Origin: an uncultured Acetobacteraceae bacterium
GTDB taxonomy: Bacteria > Pseudomonadota > Alphaproteobacteria > Acetobacterales > Acetobacteraceae
NCBI GenBank assembly: GCA_943912335.1
Contig: CALTUD010000036.1
Span: forward strand, 1 to 36,280
Direction of reading: 5' to 3'
DNA: 36,280 nt
Shown: positions 1 through 7,250 of the stretch, piece after piece
Position numbering within the stretch: the first letter of the stretch is position 1
How the letters are laid out: every line of letters starts with the position of its first letter
The notes under the pieces: generated by a model
Told to the model about the DNA's origin: nothing
What the model saw: only the letters and a program-made list of their open reading frames with translations
Databases searched by the model: none
Translations under genes and position numbers: made by a program

Positions 1-545
1 GCGTCGATCAGCGCCTGCGGATCGGCGCCGTCCGCACGCCTGGGCGCGGCCAGGATCAGCTCGTCGCGCACGTTGTCGAACACCGCGAACAGAGACGGGC
101 GCAGCATCATGCCTTCCGGCAGGCCGAGATCGTCGTCCGGCACGTTCGGCAGATGCTCCATCTGCCGCACCATGTCGTAACCGAGATAGCCGAACACGCC
201 GCCGATCATCGCTGGCAGTTCGGTCGGCAGATCGAAGCGGCTCTCGGCGATCAGGGCGCGCAGGCTGTCGATCGCCGAACCGGGCACCGGCTCGAACGGA
301 GCGTTTCCGGCCGGGTCGCGCTGGATCGCCACCGCGCCGTGCTGGCAGCGCCAGACGAGATCGGGCAGCAGGCCGATCACCGAATACCGGCCGCGCGCCG
401 TGCCGCCCTCGATGCTTTCCAGCAGGAAACCGTTTCGGTCCGCGCCCGGCAGGTGGCGGCGCAGGCGGAGAAAGGCGGCGACCGGCGTGAGCAGGTCCGC
501 GGCTTCGACGGTCCAGCAGACCGGGGCGTCGAACGGGCCGCTCAC
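1..545 (-). CDS. trpE: Anthranilate synthase component I, N-terminal part (cut by window edge)
   Basis: The first 181 codons of the large subunit of anthranilate synthase, which makes anthranilate from chorismate in the first committed step of tryptophan synthesis. The reading frame opens with MSGPFDAPVCWTVEA. It then shows the family's N-terminal landmarks: FLLESIEGG, GRYSVIG, IGGVFGYLGYDMVR near residue 120, and the LPEGMMLRPSLFAVFDN segment. The chorismate-binding C-terminal domain lies outside the window. The start is a GTG whose last two bases are the first two of the TGA stop of the upstream isomerase gene (GTGA overlap), so the two are very probably cotranscribed and translationally coupled. 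A ppiD-like gene preceding trpE is a common alphaproteobacterial arrangement. Identification is strong; only the exact start is inferred. Confidence 0.9.
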   Translation of the reverse strand, partial: MSGPFDAPVCWTVEAADLLTPVAAFLRLRRHLPGADRNGFLLESIEGGTARGRYSVIGLLPDLVWRCQHGAVAIQRDPAGNAPFEPVPGSAIDSLRALIAESRFDLPTELPAMIGGVFGYLGYDMVRQMEHLPNVPDDDLGLPEGMMLRPSLFAVFDNVRDELILAAPRRADGADPQALID

Positions 546-2488
546 GACGGGGAGCCGGAGGGGCTACCGGAATCGCTGCCGTTGCCGGTGGCGGGGCCGA
601 TCAGCGCGTCGATCGCCTTCGGGTCTTCCTTGACCCCGGCGCGTTTGCGCAGGGCGTCGAGATAGGTCAGCTCGATATCGTCGGCGATCGCGCTGTCGAG
701 ACCGTAATGGATACGCTGATAGGACAGCTTGTCGGTGTTCTGGTCGGGATGACGGATCGCGGTCAGGGTCAGTACCGCGAAGCCGTTCGGCACCTCCAGC
801 ATGGTGCTTTCACCCTGCTTCAGGGTGAAGGCGAGCTGGGCGACGGTGGGCGGCACAGGACCGTCCATCTGGCCGCGACGCACCACGAGGCCGGTCTGCA
901 GTCCGGGCTGGCCGGCGGACGCGGCGGCGATCCCGTTCATGGTCTGGGCGCGATGCAGCAGGGCGGCGGCCTGTTGCTCGGCATCGCGACGGATCTGCTG
1001 CTGCTGCCAGAAGGCGCGCACCTTTTCCGCCGCCTGGACGAAGGAGAGCTGCGACGCCGGCGTGATGCTTTCCACCGCCAGCGCGAACCAGCTTCCGTCC
1101 GGCCCTTGCGTGAGCACGGGCGCCTGACCGACCGGGGTCCTGAAGGCCTGGGCGATCATCGCCTTGCGGACTGCATCCGTGCCCGGCAGCGGGGCGGGTT
1201 CGCCCGCCTGCGTCATGCCCTGCGCGTCCAGCGTGCCTTCCGCCGCATCGGCACCGAGATCGGACGGGATGGCGTCGAGTCCGCCGCCGGCGATCGCGTC
1301 CTGGAGTTTCTGCACGCGCGGCGCGATCAGGTTCTGCGCCTTGTCCTTGCCGATCAGCTGACGCAGCTCGTCCTTCACCTGATCGAAGGAGCGGTTCAGA
1401 GGCGGCGTGACCTTGGACACCAGCAGCACGACCCAGCCGGCATCGGTCTTGACCGGGCCGGTGACGGCGCCGGTCTGTGCGGCGAAGACCTGCTTCGCGA
1501 GATCGGGCGACGGGATGCTGCTCTGGGTGGCATCGGTGAGCGCGATCGGCGTGGCGCCGTAGACCGGCTTCTGCAGATCGGCCCAGCTGGCGCCTGCGTG
1601 CCATGCGGCGGCGATCTGCGTGGCGCGGGCCTGGTCCGGGGCGATCAGGATCTGCACCGAGCGTTTCTCGGGCACCTGATAGCGGGTGATCAGCTCGTCA
1701 TAGGCGTGATGTTCTTCCGCGTCCGTCACGTCGACGGTGCGGGCGATGGTGTCGGGCGACAGCAGCACCAGCTTGATCCGGCGGTATTCCGGCGCGGTGA
1801 AGGCGGAGCGGTTGTTGTCGAACACCCGGTGCAGGACGGATTCGTCCGGCGCGGCCGGCGGCGTCGTGGCGAAGGGGACGATGCGCATGTCGAGCACGCG
1901 CTGCTCGGCGGCGTAGTCGAAGGCGCGCCGCACCAGCTCGGCCGGGGCGTAGCCGCCGATCCGCACCGGCTGCATCAGGGCGTTGGCCTGTTCCTCGCCG
2001 CGCAGGATGGTGACGAACTGGTCCTGGGTGAAGGCGGCGTTGCGGAGGCGCTGTTCGAACAGGGAGCGGTCGAACTGACCGTTCGGGCCTGCGAACGCCT
2101 TCTCGTCCAGGATGCGCTGACGCAGGACGGCGTCCGGCACCACCACGCCGATGCGCTTCGCGGCCACCGCGATCGCCGCCTGGGCTTCGAGCTGGCGCAG
2201 CGCCGTGGTGGCGATATAGCGCTTCTGCGCGTACGGCAGGCTGGTGGGGTCGGTCAGGTTCTGGCTCTGCGCCGCGCTGGCGAGGCCGCGACGGTAGACG
2301 CGTTCCAGATCGGTGCCGGTGATCTGCTGGCCGCCCACTTCGGCGACGTTGCCGGCGCCGACGCCGCTGCTGAACAGGTCGGAAAAGAAGCCGCCCATGC
2401 CCCAGGCCGCGAAGCTCAGGAAGATCAGCACCGCCAGCACGCGGCCGAGCCACGATCCAACGAAAACGCGACGCAGAAAGGCGAGCAT
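542..2488 (-). CDS. ppiD: PpiD/SurA-type peptidyl-prolyl cis-trans isomerase, membrane anchored
   Basis: A 648-residue periplasmic folding factor held in the inner membrane by one N-terminal helix (about residues 15-34, after a basic MLAFLRRVF start). A SurA/PpiD-type N-terminal chaperone region follows (about 40-200, with the VGGQQITGTDLERVYR segment typical of the family). A parvulin-like region sits at about 275-365 (EKRSVQILI to GWVVLLVSKVTPP, then SFDQVKDELR), with a long C-terminal part after it. Length and layout match PpiD (E. coli 623 residues). The extreme C-terminus is a Gly/Ser/Pro tail. It is divergent from tpiA, with 160 bp between the starts, and overlaps trpE downstream. Parvulin domains in PpiD proteins are often catalytically weak, so a chaperone role is likely; that is family knowledge, not visible here. 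Confidence 0.88.
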   Translation of the reverse strand: MLAFLRRVFVGSWLGRVLAVLIFLSFAAWGMGGFFSDLFSSGVGAGNVAEVGGQQITGTDLERVYRRGLASAAQSQNLTDPTSLPYAQKRYIATTALRQLEAQAAIAVAAKRIGVVVPDAVLRQRILDEKAFAGPNGQFDRSLFEQRLRNAAFTQDQFVTILRGEEQANALMQPVRIGGYAPAELVRRAFDYAAEQRVLDMRIVPFATTPPAAPDESVLHRVFDNNRSAFTAPEYRRIKLVLLSPDTIARTVDVTDAEEHHAYDELITRYQVPEKRSVQILIAPDQARATQIAAAWHAGASWADLQKPVYGATPIALTDATQSSIPSPDLAKQVFAAQTGAVTGPVKTDAGWVVLLVSKVTPPLNRSFDQVKDELRQLIGKDKAQNLIAPRVQKLQDAIAGGGLDAIPSDLGADAAEGTLDAQGMTQAGEPAPLPGTDAVRKAMIAQAFRTPVGQAPVLTQGPDGSWFALAVESITPASQLSFVQAAEKVRAFWQQQQIRRDAEQQAAALLHRAQTMNGIAAASAGQPGLQTGLVVRRGQMDGPVPPTVAQLAFTLKQGESTMLEVPNGFAVLTLTAIRHPDQNTDKLSYQRIHYGLDSAIADDIELTYLDALRKRAGVKEDPKAIDALIGPATGNGSDSGSPSGSPS

Positions 2489-2509
2489 GGAAGATCCGGC
2501 ATCTGGGGG

Positions 2510-2529
2510 CGTTCCGGCGATCCGGAACG
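2510..2529. repeat. Inverted repeat in the ppiD leader
   Basis: Perfect 8-bp arms CGTTCCGG and CCGGAACG around a CGAT loop, ending 21 bp upstream of the ppiD start codon, in the 160-bp divergent region shared with tpiA. It could be a leader hairpin or an operator. Nothing in the sequence decides between these. Confidence 0.5.
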
Positions 2530-2648
2530 GGGCCGCGGACCATACGGGCAGAGGCGACGCTTGTCATGCGTGCGGCCGGCATGGTCTACCTGCGCCGCAT
2601 CATCATAAGGGGCCTGCCGGTTCGGAGCCGGCTGCCAGGATCGATCCC

Positions 2649-3410
2649 ATGACGCGTCAGCTGATCGCCGGCAATTGGAAGATGAACGGGACGCTCTCCT
2701 CCGCGGAGGCGCTGGCCCGCGCGCTGGTCGAGGCGCCGCGCGACGGCATCGACGCGGAGCTTCTGGTGTGCCCGCCTTTCGTGCATCTGCAGGCGGTGGG
2801 CCGGATCCTGAGCGGGTCCGACGTGGCGCTCGGCGCGCAGGATTGCGCGGTGGCGGCGAGCGGCGCGCATACCGGCGACGTCGCGGCGCCGATGCTGCCG
2901 GAGCTGGGCTGCACCCATATCGTTCTGGGCCATTCCGAGCGTCGGCAGAACCATCACGAGCTGGACGAGACCGTGCGCGAGAAGGTGGTCGCCGCACGCG
3001 CTGCCGGGCTGGTGCCGATCGTCTGCGTGGGCGAGACGGAGGAGCAGCGCTCCGCTGGGCAGCAGGACGACGTGGTGGGCTGGCAGTTGCAGGGCTCGCT
3101 GCCGAACGATTTCGCCGACGGTCCGGGCGTGATCGCCTACGAGCCGGTCTGGGCGATCGGCACCGGCCGCACCGCGACCGAAGAGGACGTGGCGGCCATG
3201 CATGGCTTCATCCGTGCCGAGCTGGTGCGCCAGTTCGCCGAGAAGGGTGCCGCCGTGCGCATTCTCTATGGCGGCTCGGTGAATGCCGCCAATGCCGCCG
3301 CCCTTCTGAGCGTGCCCGAGGTTGGCGGCGCCCTGGTGGGCGGCGCCAGTCTGAAACCGCAGGATTTCCTGTCCATCGCCCGGGCCGCCGTGTCCGGCCC
3401 GAACCGCTGA
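2649..3410 (+). CDS. tpiA: Triose-phosphate isomerase
   Basis: Interconverts dihydroxyacetone phosphate and glyceraldehyde 3-phosphate in the cytosol. The 253-residue length is normal for the family. Catalytic residues are all visible: N9 and K11 in GNWKMNG, H95 in GHSERR, and E165 in AYEPVWAIGTG, followed by the flexible phosphate-gripping loop. The C-terminal YGGSVNAAN and VGGASL phosphate-binding motifs are intact. The ATG at 2649 was chosen because it gives the canonical MTRQLIAGNWK start and has AGGA upstream; in-frame codons further upstream give no homologous sequence. secG follows after 19 bp, so tpiA-secG form an operon, as in many alphaproteobacteria. Confidence 0.97.
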   Translation: MTRQLIAGNWKMNGTLSSAEALARALVEAPRDGIDAELLVCPPFVHLQAVGRILSGSDVALGAQDCAVAASGAHTGDVAAPMLPELGCTHIVLGHSERRQNHHELDETVREKVVAARAAGLVPIVCVGETEEQRSAGQQDDVVGWQLQGSLPNDFADGPGVIAYEPVWAIGTGRTATEEDVAAMHGFIRAELVRQFAEKGAAVRILYGGSVNAANAAALLSVPEVGGALVGGASLKPQDFLSIARAAVSGPNR

Positions 3411-3429
3411 ACGCCGGACCCCGTATATC

Positions 3430-3909
3430 ATGATCACTGCCCTGCTCGTTCTTCATCTGCTGGTCACGCTGACCCTGATCGCCACCGTGCTCGTGCAGCG
3501 CAGCGAGGGCGGCGGTCTGGGCATCGGTTCCAGCCAGGGCATGGGCTCGTTCATGAGCGGGCGCGGCACCGCCAACCTGCTGACGCGCACCACCGGCATC
3601 CTGGCGGCGATCTTCATGGCGCTGTCGCTGGCGCTGGCGGTGATGAATCGCGGCACGGCGGGGCATACGCACGACATCCTGAACCTGCCGGAGACGGCGC
3701 CCGCCGCCGTTCCGGGCGCCGCGACGTCGGCGGGCCCGGCCGCGCCGATCCCGGGGGCCGCGCCGACGACGACGGCTCCGGCAACCACGGCTCCGGGCGC
3801 GCCCGCTCCGGCGGCCACGGCGCCTGCCGTGACGACTCCGGCGAAGACGGCTCCGGCCGCCACCGCTCCCACGACCCCGGTTCCGGGCACGGACGCGCCC
3901 AAGCACTGA
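3430..3909 (+). CDS. secG: Preprotein translocase subunit SecG with long Pro/Ala/Thr tail
   Basis: Small subunit of the SecYEG inner-membrane channel. The first 75 residues are canonical SecG: helix 1 (about 2-22, ITALLVLHLLVTLTLIATVLVQ), the QRSEGGGLGIGSSQGMGSFMSGRGTANLLTR loop in pieces, and helix 2 (about 50-70). The remaining roughly 85 residues form a low-complexity tail rich in Ala, Pro and Thr (TAPATTAP-like units), which makes the protein 159 residues against about 110 in E. coli. Similar tails occur in other alphaproteobacterial SecG proteins. The tail should be cytoplasmic or periplasmic depending on topology; no function can be read from it. It lies 19 bp after tpiA, an operon position. 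Confidence 0.93.
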   Translation: MITALLVLHLLVTLTLIATVLVQRSEGGGLGIGSSQGMGSFMSGRGTANLLTRTTGILAAIFMALSLALAVMNRGTAGHTHDILNLPETAPAAVPGAATSAGPAAPIPGAAPTTTAPATTAPGAPAPAATAPAVTTPAKTAPAATAPTTPVPGTDAPKH

Positions 3910-3934
3910 GGCGCTTCAACACCGGGGTGCCGCA

Positions 3935-5203
3935 ATGAGCGTCGCCCCGGATGTGATCGTCGTCGGCGCCGGAGCGGCCGGGCTGAACGCCGCCGCCGTT
4001 CTGCGCGCGGCCGGTCGCGACGTCCTGGTTCTGGAAGCGCATCGGTCGATCGGCGGGCGGGCCCGGACGGTGCGGCCCGACGCGCTGCGCGGTGCCCGTC
4101 TCGACGAAGGCGCGACCTGGCTGCACCAGATCGACCGCAATCCACTGGTGACGCTGGCGCGCGCGGCCGGAGAAGAGCTGAGCGTCGCGCATGAGGGCGG
4201 ACATGCGCTGTTCGACGGTGCGGAGCGGTCGGGCGAACCGGACGACGAATCGGGCGAGCGGCGATGGCGTGCCTTGACGGAGCGGATGGCGCGCGGGCCG
4301 GACCGACCGCTCTCCGCCGTGGGCGATGCGCTCGGAGCCGACGAGCCCTTTCTCCCCAATCTGGAGATGTGGGAGGCGAGCATCATCGCCGCCGCCGATG
4401 CGGACCAGCTGTCGCTCCAGGACTGGCACCGCAACCAGCTCGACGATCCCGATCTGCTTCCTGCGCGCGGTGTCGGCGCGCTGGTGCACGATCTGCTGGG
4501 GCGGCGCGCCGGGCCGGTGCGGTGCGGGGTGACGGTGCGGGCGGTGGATTGGAGCCGGCCAGGCCGGGTTCGGGTGGACACGGATGAGGGCGCGGTCGAG
4601 GCCGGGGGCTGCATCGTCACCGTGTCCACCGGGGTTCTGCGCGACGGGCGAATCCGGTTCACGCCCGCCCTGCCCGCTTCGCTCTCGCAGGCGCTGGACG
4701 GTCTGCCGATGGGGCTGCTGAGCACGCTCGCTCTGCCGGTGTCACCGGAGGCGCGGTTCGCGGTGGCGGACGGGACGCTGCTGGAGCCGCGACTCGGACG
4801 TCGCAATGCGGCGGCGATGCTGCTGACGCTGCGGCCGGACGGGGCGCCCCTGCTGACCGGGTTTCTGGGCGGGCGCCATGCCTGGGCGACCTCCGGTCGG
4901 GAGGACGACTCGCTGGCGGAAGCGCGGGAGCGGTTCGGGGCGATGCTGGGGGCGGACGCACTGCGCGGCGTGGGCGAGAGCGGGCATGCGTCGCGCTGGG
5001 GTGGCGACCCGCTGTTCCTGGGCGCCTACGCCTATGCCCGGCCGGGTTTTGCCGAGTCGCGCGCGGCACTGGGGGTACCGTTCGCCGATGGGCGCGTGGT
5101 GTTCGCGGGCGAGGCGACGGCGTCGGACGGGCTGGCCGGCACGGTGGGCGGCGCCATGCGGGAAGGCGCCCGCGCGGCCGCGGCGATGCTGCGGATAACG
5201 TGA
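3935..5203 (+). CDS. FAD-dependent flavin amine oxidase family protein
   Basis: A 422-residue flavoprotein of the monoamine/polyamine oxidase family. The N-terminus carries the Rossmann dinucleotide motif VIVVGAGAAGLNAA (glycines 11-16), the acidic residue that binds the FAD ribose (VLVLEAH), and the GGRARTV motif. DEGATWLH follows, typical of amine oxidases. The C-terminus has the second FAD signature, VVFAGEATASDGLAGTVGGAMREG. The substrate cannot be told from sequence; polyamines, aromatic amines or amino acids are all possible. There is no signal peptide, so it is predicted cytosolic. It sits 25 bp after secG and 76 bp before pyrG, inside a conserved housekeeping run, in the same direction. 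Family assignment is firm; the specific enzyme is not. Confidence 0.85.
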   Translation: MSVAPDVIVVGAGAAGLNAAAVLRAAGRDVLVLEAHRSIGGRARTVRPDALRGARLDEGATWLHQIDRNPLVTLARAAGEELSVAHEGGHALFDGAERSGEPDDESGERRWRALTERMARGPDRPLSAVGDALGADEPFLPNLEMWEASIIAAADADQLSLQDWHRNQLDDPDLLPARGVGALVHDLLGRRAGPVRCGVTVRAVDWSRPGRVRVDTDEGAVEAGGCIVTVSTGVLRDGRIRFTPALPASLSQALDGLPMGLLSTLALPVSPEARFAVADGTLLEPRLGRRNAAAMLLTLRPDGAPLLTGFLGGRHAWATSGREDDSLAEARERFGAMLGADALRGVGESGHASRWGGDPLFLGAYAYARPGFAESRAALGVPFADGRVVFAGEATASDGLAGTVGGAMREGARAAAAMLRIT

Positions 5204-5279
5204 TCGCATGGCCGTTCTGGCCCGGGAGCGGATCGAACCCACTACCGTTCGGGCGGGCGAGAGTGTAGGAAGGCCGCCC

Positions 5280-6914
5280 ATGACACGGTTCGTATTCATC
5301 ACCGGTGGCGTGGTTTCCTCTCTCGGCAAAGGCATCGCTTCTGCGGCGCTGGCTGCCCTGCTTCAGGCGCGCGGCTACCGCGTTCGCCTGCGCAAGCTCG
5401 ACCCTTATCTGAACGTCGATCCGGGCACGATGAGTCCGTATCAGCATGGCGAGGTGTTCGTCACCGATGACGGTGCCGAGACCGATCTGGATCTGGGGCA
5501 TTACGAGCGCTTCACGGGCGTGCATGCGACCAAATCCGACAACGCGACCACCGGGCGGATCTATTCCGAGGTGATCGCGCGCGAGCGTCGCGGCGACTAT
5601 CTGGGCGCCACCGTCCAGGTGATTCCGCACATCACCGACGCGATCAAGAACGCGGTTCTGCACGACACGGAGGATCTGGATTTCGCGCTGATCGAGATCG
5701 GCGGCACGGTGGGCGACATCGAGAGTCTGCCGTTCCTGGAAGCGATCCGTCAGTTGCGGAACGATCTCGGTCTCGAGCGCACGATGTTCCTGCATCTGAC
5801 GCTGGTGCCGTGGATTCCGGCGGCGGGCGAGCTGAAGACCAAGCCGACGCAGCATTCGGTAAAGGAGCTGCAGAATGTCGGCATCCAGCCACAGATGCTG
5901 TTGTGCCGGTCCGACCGGCCCTTGCCGGAGAACGAGCGCCGCAAGATCGCCAATTTCTGCAACGTGCGTCCGCAGGCGGTGATTTCCGCGCTGGACGTGG
6001 ACACGATCTACGCCTGCCCGATCTCGTACCACGAGGAAGGCATGGACAACGAGGTGCTGCGCCATTTCGGTCTGCCGCACGAGGGCGAGCCCGATCTGTC
6101 GGCCTGGAAGCGCGTGCTGGATGCGATGCGCAATCCGGAAGGTGAGGTGCGGATCGCGGTGGTGGGCAAGTACACATCGCTGCTCGACAGCTACAAATCG
6201 CTGAACGAGGCGCTGATCCATGGCGGCATCGCCAACCGCGTGCGTGTGAAGCTGGACTGGGTCGACAGCCAGATCTTCGAGGACGCGGGCGAGGCGGTGA
6301 TCGAGCGTTTGGAAGGCGTGCACGGCATTCTAGTGCCGGGCGGGTTCGGCGAGCGCGGCTCGGAAGGCAAGATCGAGGCGGTGCGCTTCGCGCGCGAGCA
6401 CAAGATCCCGTTCTTCGGCATCTGTTTCGGGATGCAGATGGCGGTGATCGAATGCGCGCGCAATCTGGCCGGGATCGCCGATGCGTCCTCGACCGAGTTC
6501 GGGCCGACGGACCAGCCCGTGGTGGGTCTGATGACCGAATGGGCCAAGGGCAACGAACTGCTGCGCCGTCGCGAGGGCGGCGATCTGGGCGGAACGATGC
6601 GTGTGGGCGCGTATGACGCAACGCTGGCCGAGGGGTCGCGCGTGGCGGAGGTGTACGGCACCACCGAGATCCGCGAGCGGCACCGGCATCGCTACGAGGT
6701 GAACATCCATTATCGCGAGCAGCTGGAGCAGACCGGGCTGCTGTTCTCGGGGCTGTCTCCGGACGGGATCCTGCCGGAGATCGTCGAGTATCCCGATCAT
6801 CCGTGGTTCATCGGCGTGCAGTATCATCCCGAGCTGATGAGCAAGCCGTTCGCGCCGCATCCGCTGTTCTCCGGCTTCATCGCCGCTTCCGTGCGCCAGG
6901 CGCGTCTGGTCTGA
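5280..6914 (+). CDS. pyrG: CTP synthase
   Basis: Converts UTP to CTP using ATP and glutamine-derived ammonia. The 544 residues match the usual length (E. coli 545). The N-terminal synthetase domain begins MTRFVFITGGVVSSLGKG, with the GGVVSSLGKG P-loop, and has SPYQHGEVFVTDDGAETDLDLGHYERF in pieces after it. The C-terminal class I glutamine amidotransferase domain has the nucleophile C382 in GICFGMQ, the LVPGGFGERG oxyanion segment and the terminal YHPE His/Glu pair. The ATG at 5280 was chosen over an in-frame upstream ATG at 5208 because it gives the family start and has AGGAAGG eight bases ahead. A strong hairpin follows the stop. Confidence 0.97.
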   Translation: MTRFVFITGGVVSSLGKGIASAALAALLQARGYRVRLRKLDPYLNVDPGTMSPYQHGEVFVTDDGAETDLDLGHYERFTGVHATKSDNATTGRIYSEVIARERRGDYLGATVQVIPHITDAIKNAVLHDTEDLDFALIEIGGTVGDIESLPFLEAIRQLRNDLGLERTMFLHLTLVPWIPAAGELKTKPTQHSVKELQNVGIQPQMLLCRSDRPLPENERRKIANFCNVRPQAVISALDVDTIYACPISYHEEGMDNEVLRHFGLPHEGEPDLSAWKRVLDAMRNPEGEVRIAVVGKYTSLLDSYKSLNEALIHGGIANRVRVKLDWVDSQIFEDAGEAVIERLEGVHGILVPGGFGERGSEGKIEAVRFAREHKIPFFGICFGMQMAVIECARNLAGIADASSTEFGPTDQPVVGLMTEWAKGNELLRRREGGDLGGTMRVGAYDATLAEGSRVAEVYGTTEIRERHRHRYEVNIHYREQLEQTGLLFSGLSPDGILPEIVEYPDHPWFIGVQYHPELMSKPFAPHPLFSGFIAASVRQARLV

Positions 6915-6924
6915 CGCGCTCCTA

Positions 6925-6959
6925 CGTGGCGCCGTGCCCAGCCCGGGCGTGGCGCCGCG
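6925..6959 (+). terminator. Strong hairpin after pyrG
   Basis: A 15-bp stem starting ten bases after the pyrG stop: arms CGTGGCGCCGTGCCC and GGGCGTGGCGCCGCG (with G-U pairs), loop AGCCC. A second imperfect hairpin with outer arms CGGTGG/CCACCG lies at 6964-7000. Neither is followed by a T-run, so either an atypical intrinsic terminator or an mRNA 3'-end stabiliser is possible. Confidence 0.55.
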
Positions 6960-7070
6960 GTTACGGTGGTCCGTCGTCGGGCCGCCGGGACGGCCCACCG
7001 CCCTCATTTCACAAAGTTGCCGGTAGACGCGCGATGAATGATCATCGTCGCGTCGCCTGTGCTTGCGTTT

Positions 7071-7097
7071 TGTGCAGCGAAAATCGCGTTCTGCACA
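7071..7097. promoter_or_regulatory. Inverted repeat upstream of the TonB-dependent receptor
   Basis: TGTGCAG and CTGCACA arms separated by 13 bases. A second smaller palindrome, GCGA-AAA-TCGC (7077-7087), overlaps the left arm. It lies about 150 bp ahead of the receptor start in the AT-richer part of the gap. The position suits an operator for a repressor or activator; no specific regulator is recognised. Confidence 0.4.
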
Positions 7098-7250
7098 GTT
7101 ATTGCATTTTGATGACAATCACTGTTGCGGAATAAGCACGCTCTTTCGGCAATCCCGGCCCAACAGTCAGGTTTCGTTACCCACGATCACAATCAGGCGA
7201 TAGAAGCGCGCCCAGGAACACCCCCTCCTTGCGAAGGCGCATCGATCGAC

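Larger units (their letters stand above)
6915..7250. other. Non-coding gap between pyrG and the TonB receptor
   Basis: These 336 bases hold no convincing gene. The first 90 bases contain two GC-rich hairpins, probably the end of the pyrG transcript. The middle has an inverted repeat TGTGCAG-N13-CTGCACA at 7071-7097 and a run of AT-richer sequence (about 7060-7140). The latter is the likely place for the receptor's promoter, although no clean -35/-10 pair can be assigned. Confidence 0.7.

Noticed and set aside
707..2608. Long plus-strand open frame of 633 codons opposite ppiD
   Set aside because: It is the shadow of ppiD in GC-rich DNA: Arg/Gly/His-rich, no domain, while the minus frame gives a clear PpiD.
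4659..6323. Minus-strand open frame opposite pyrG
   Set aside because: Antisense shadow, with low-complexity Arg/Pro-rich ending and no homology pattern.
7020..7135. Short ORF ahead of the TonB receptor as a leader peptide
   Set aside because: No ribosome site and no attenuator-like codon run; the segment looks like promoter DNA.
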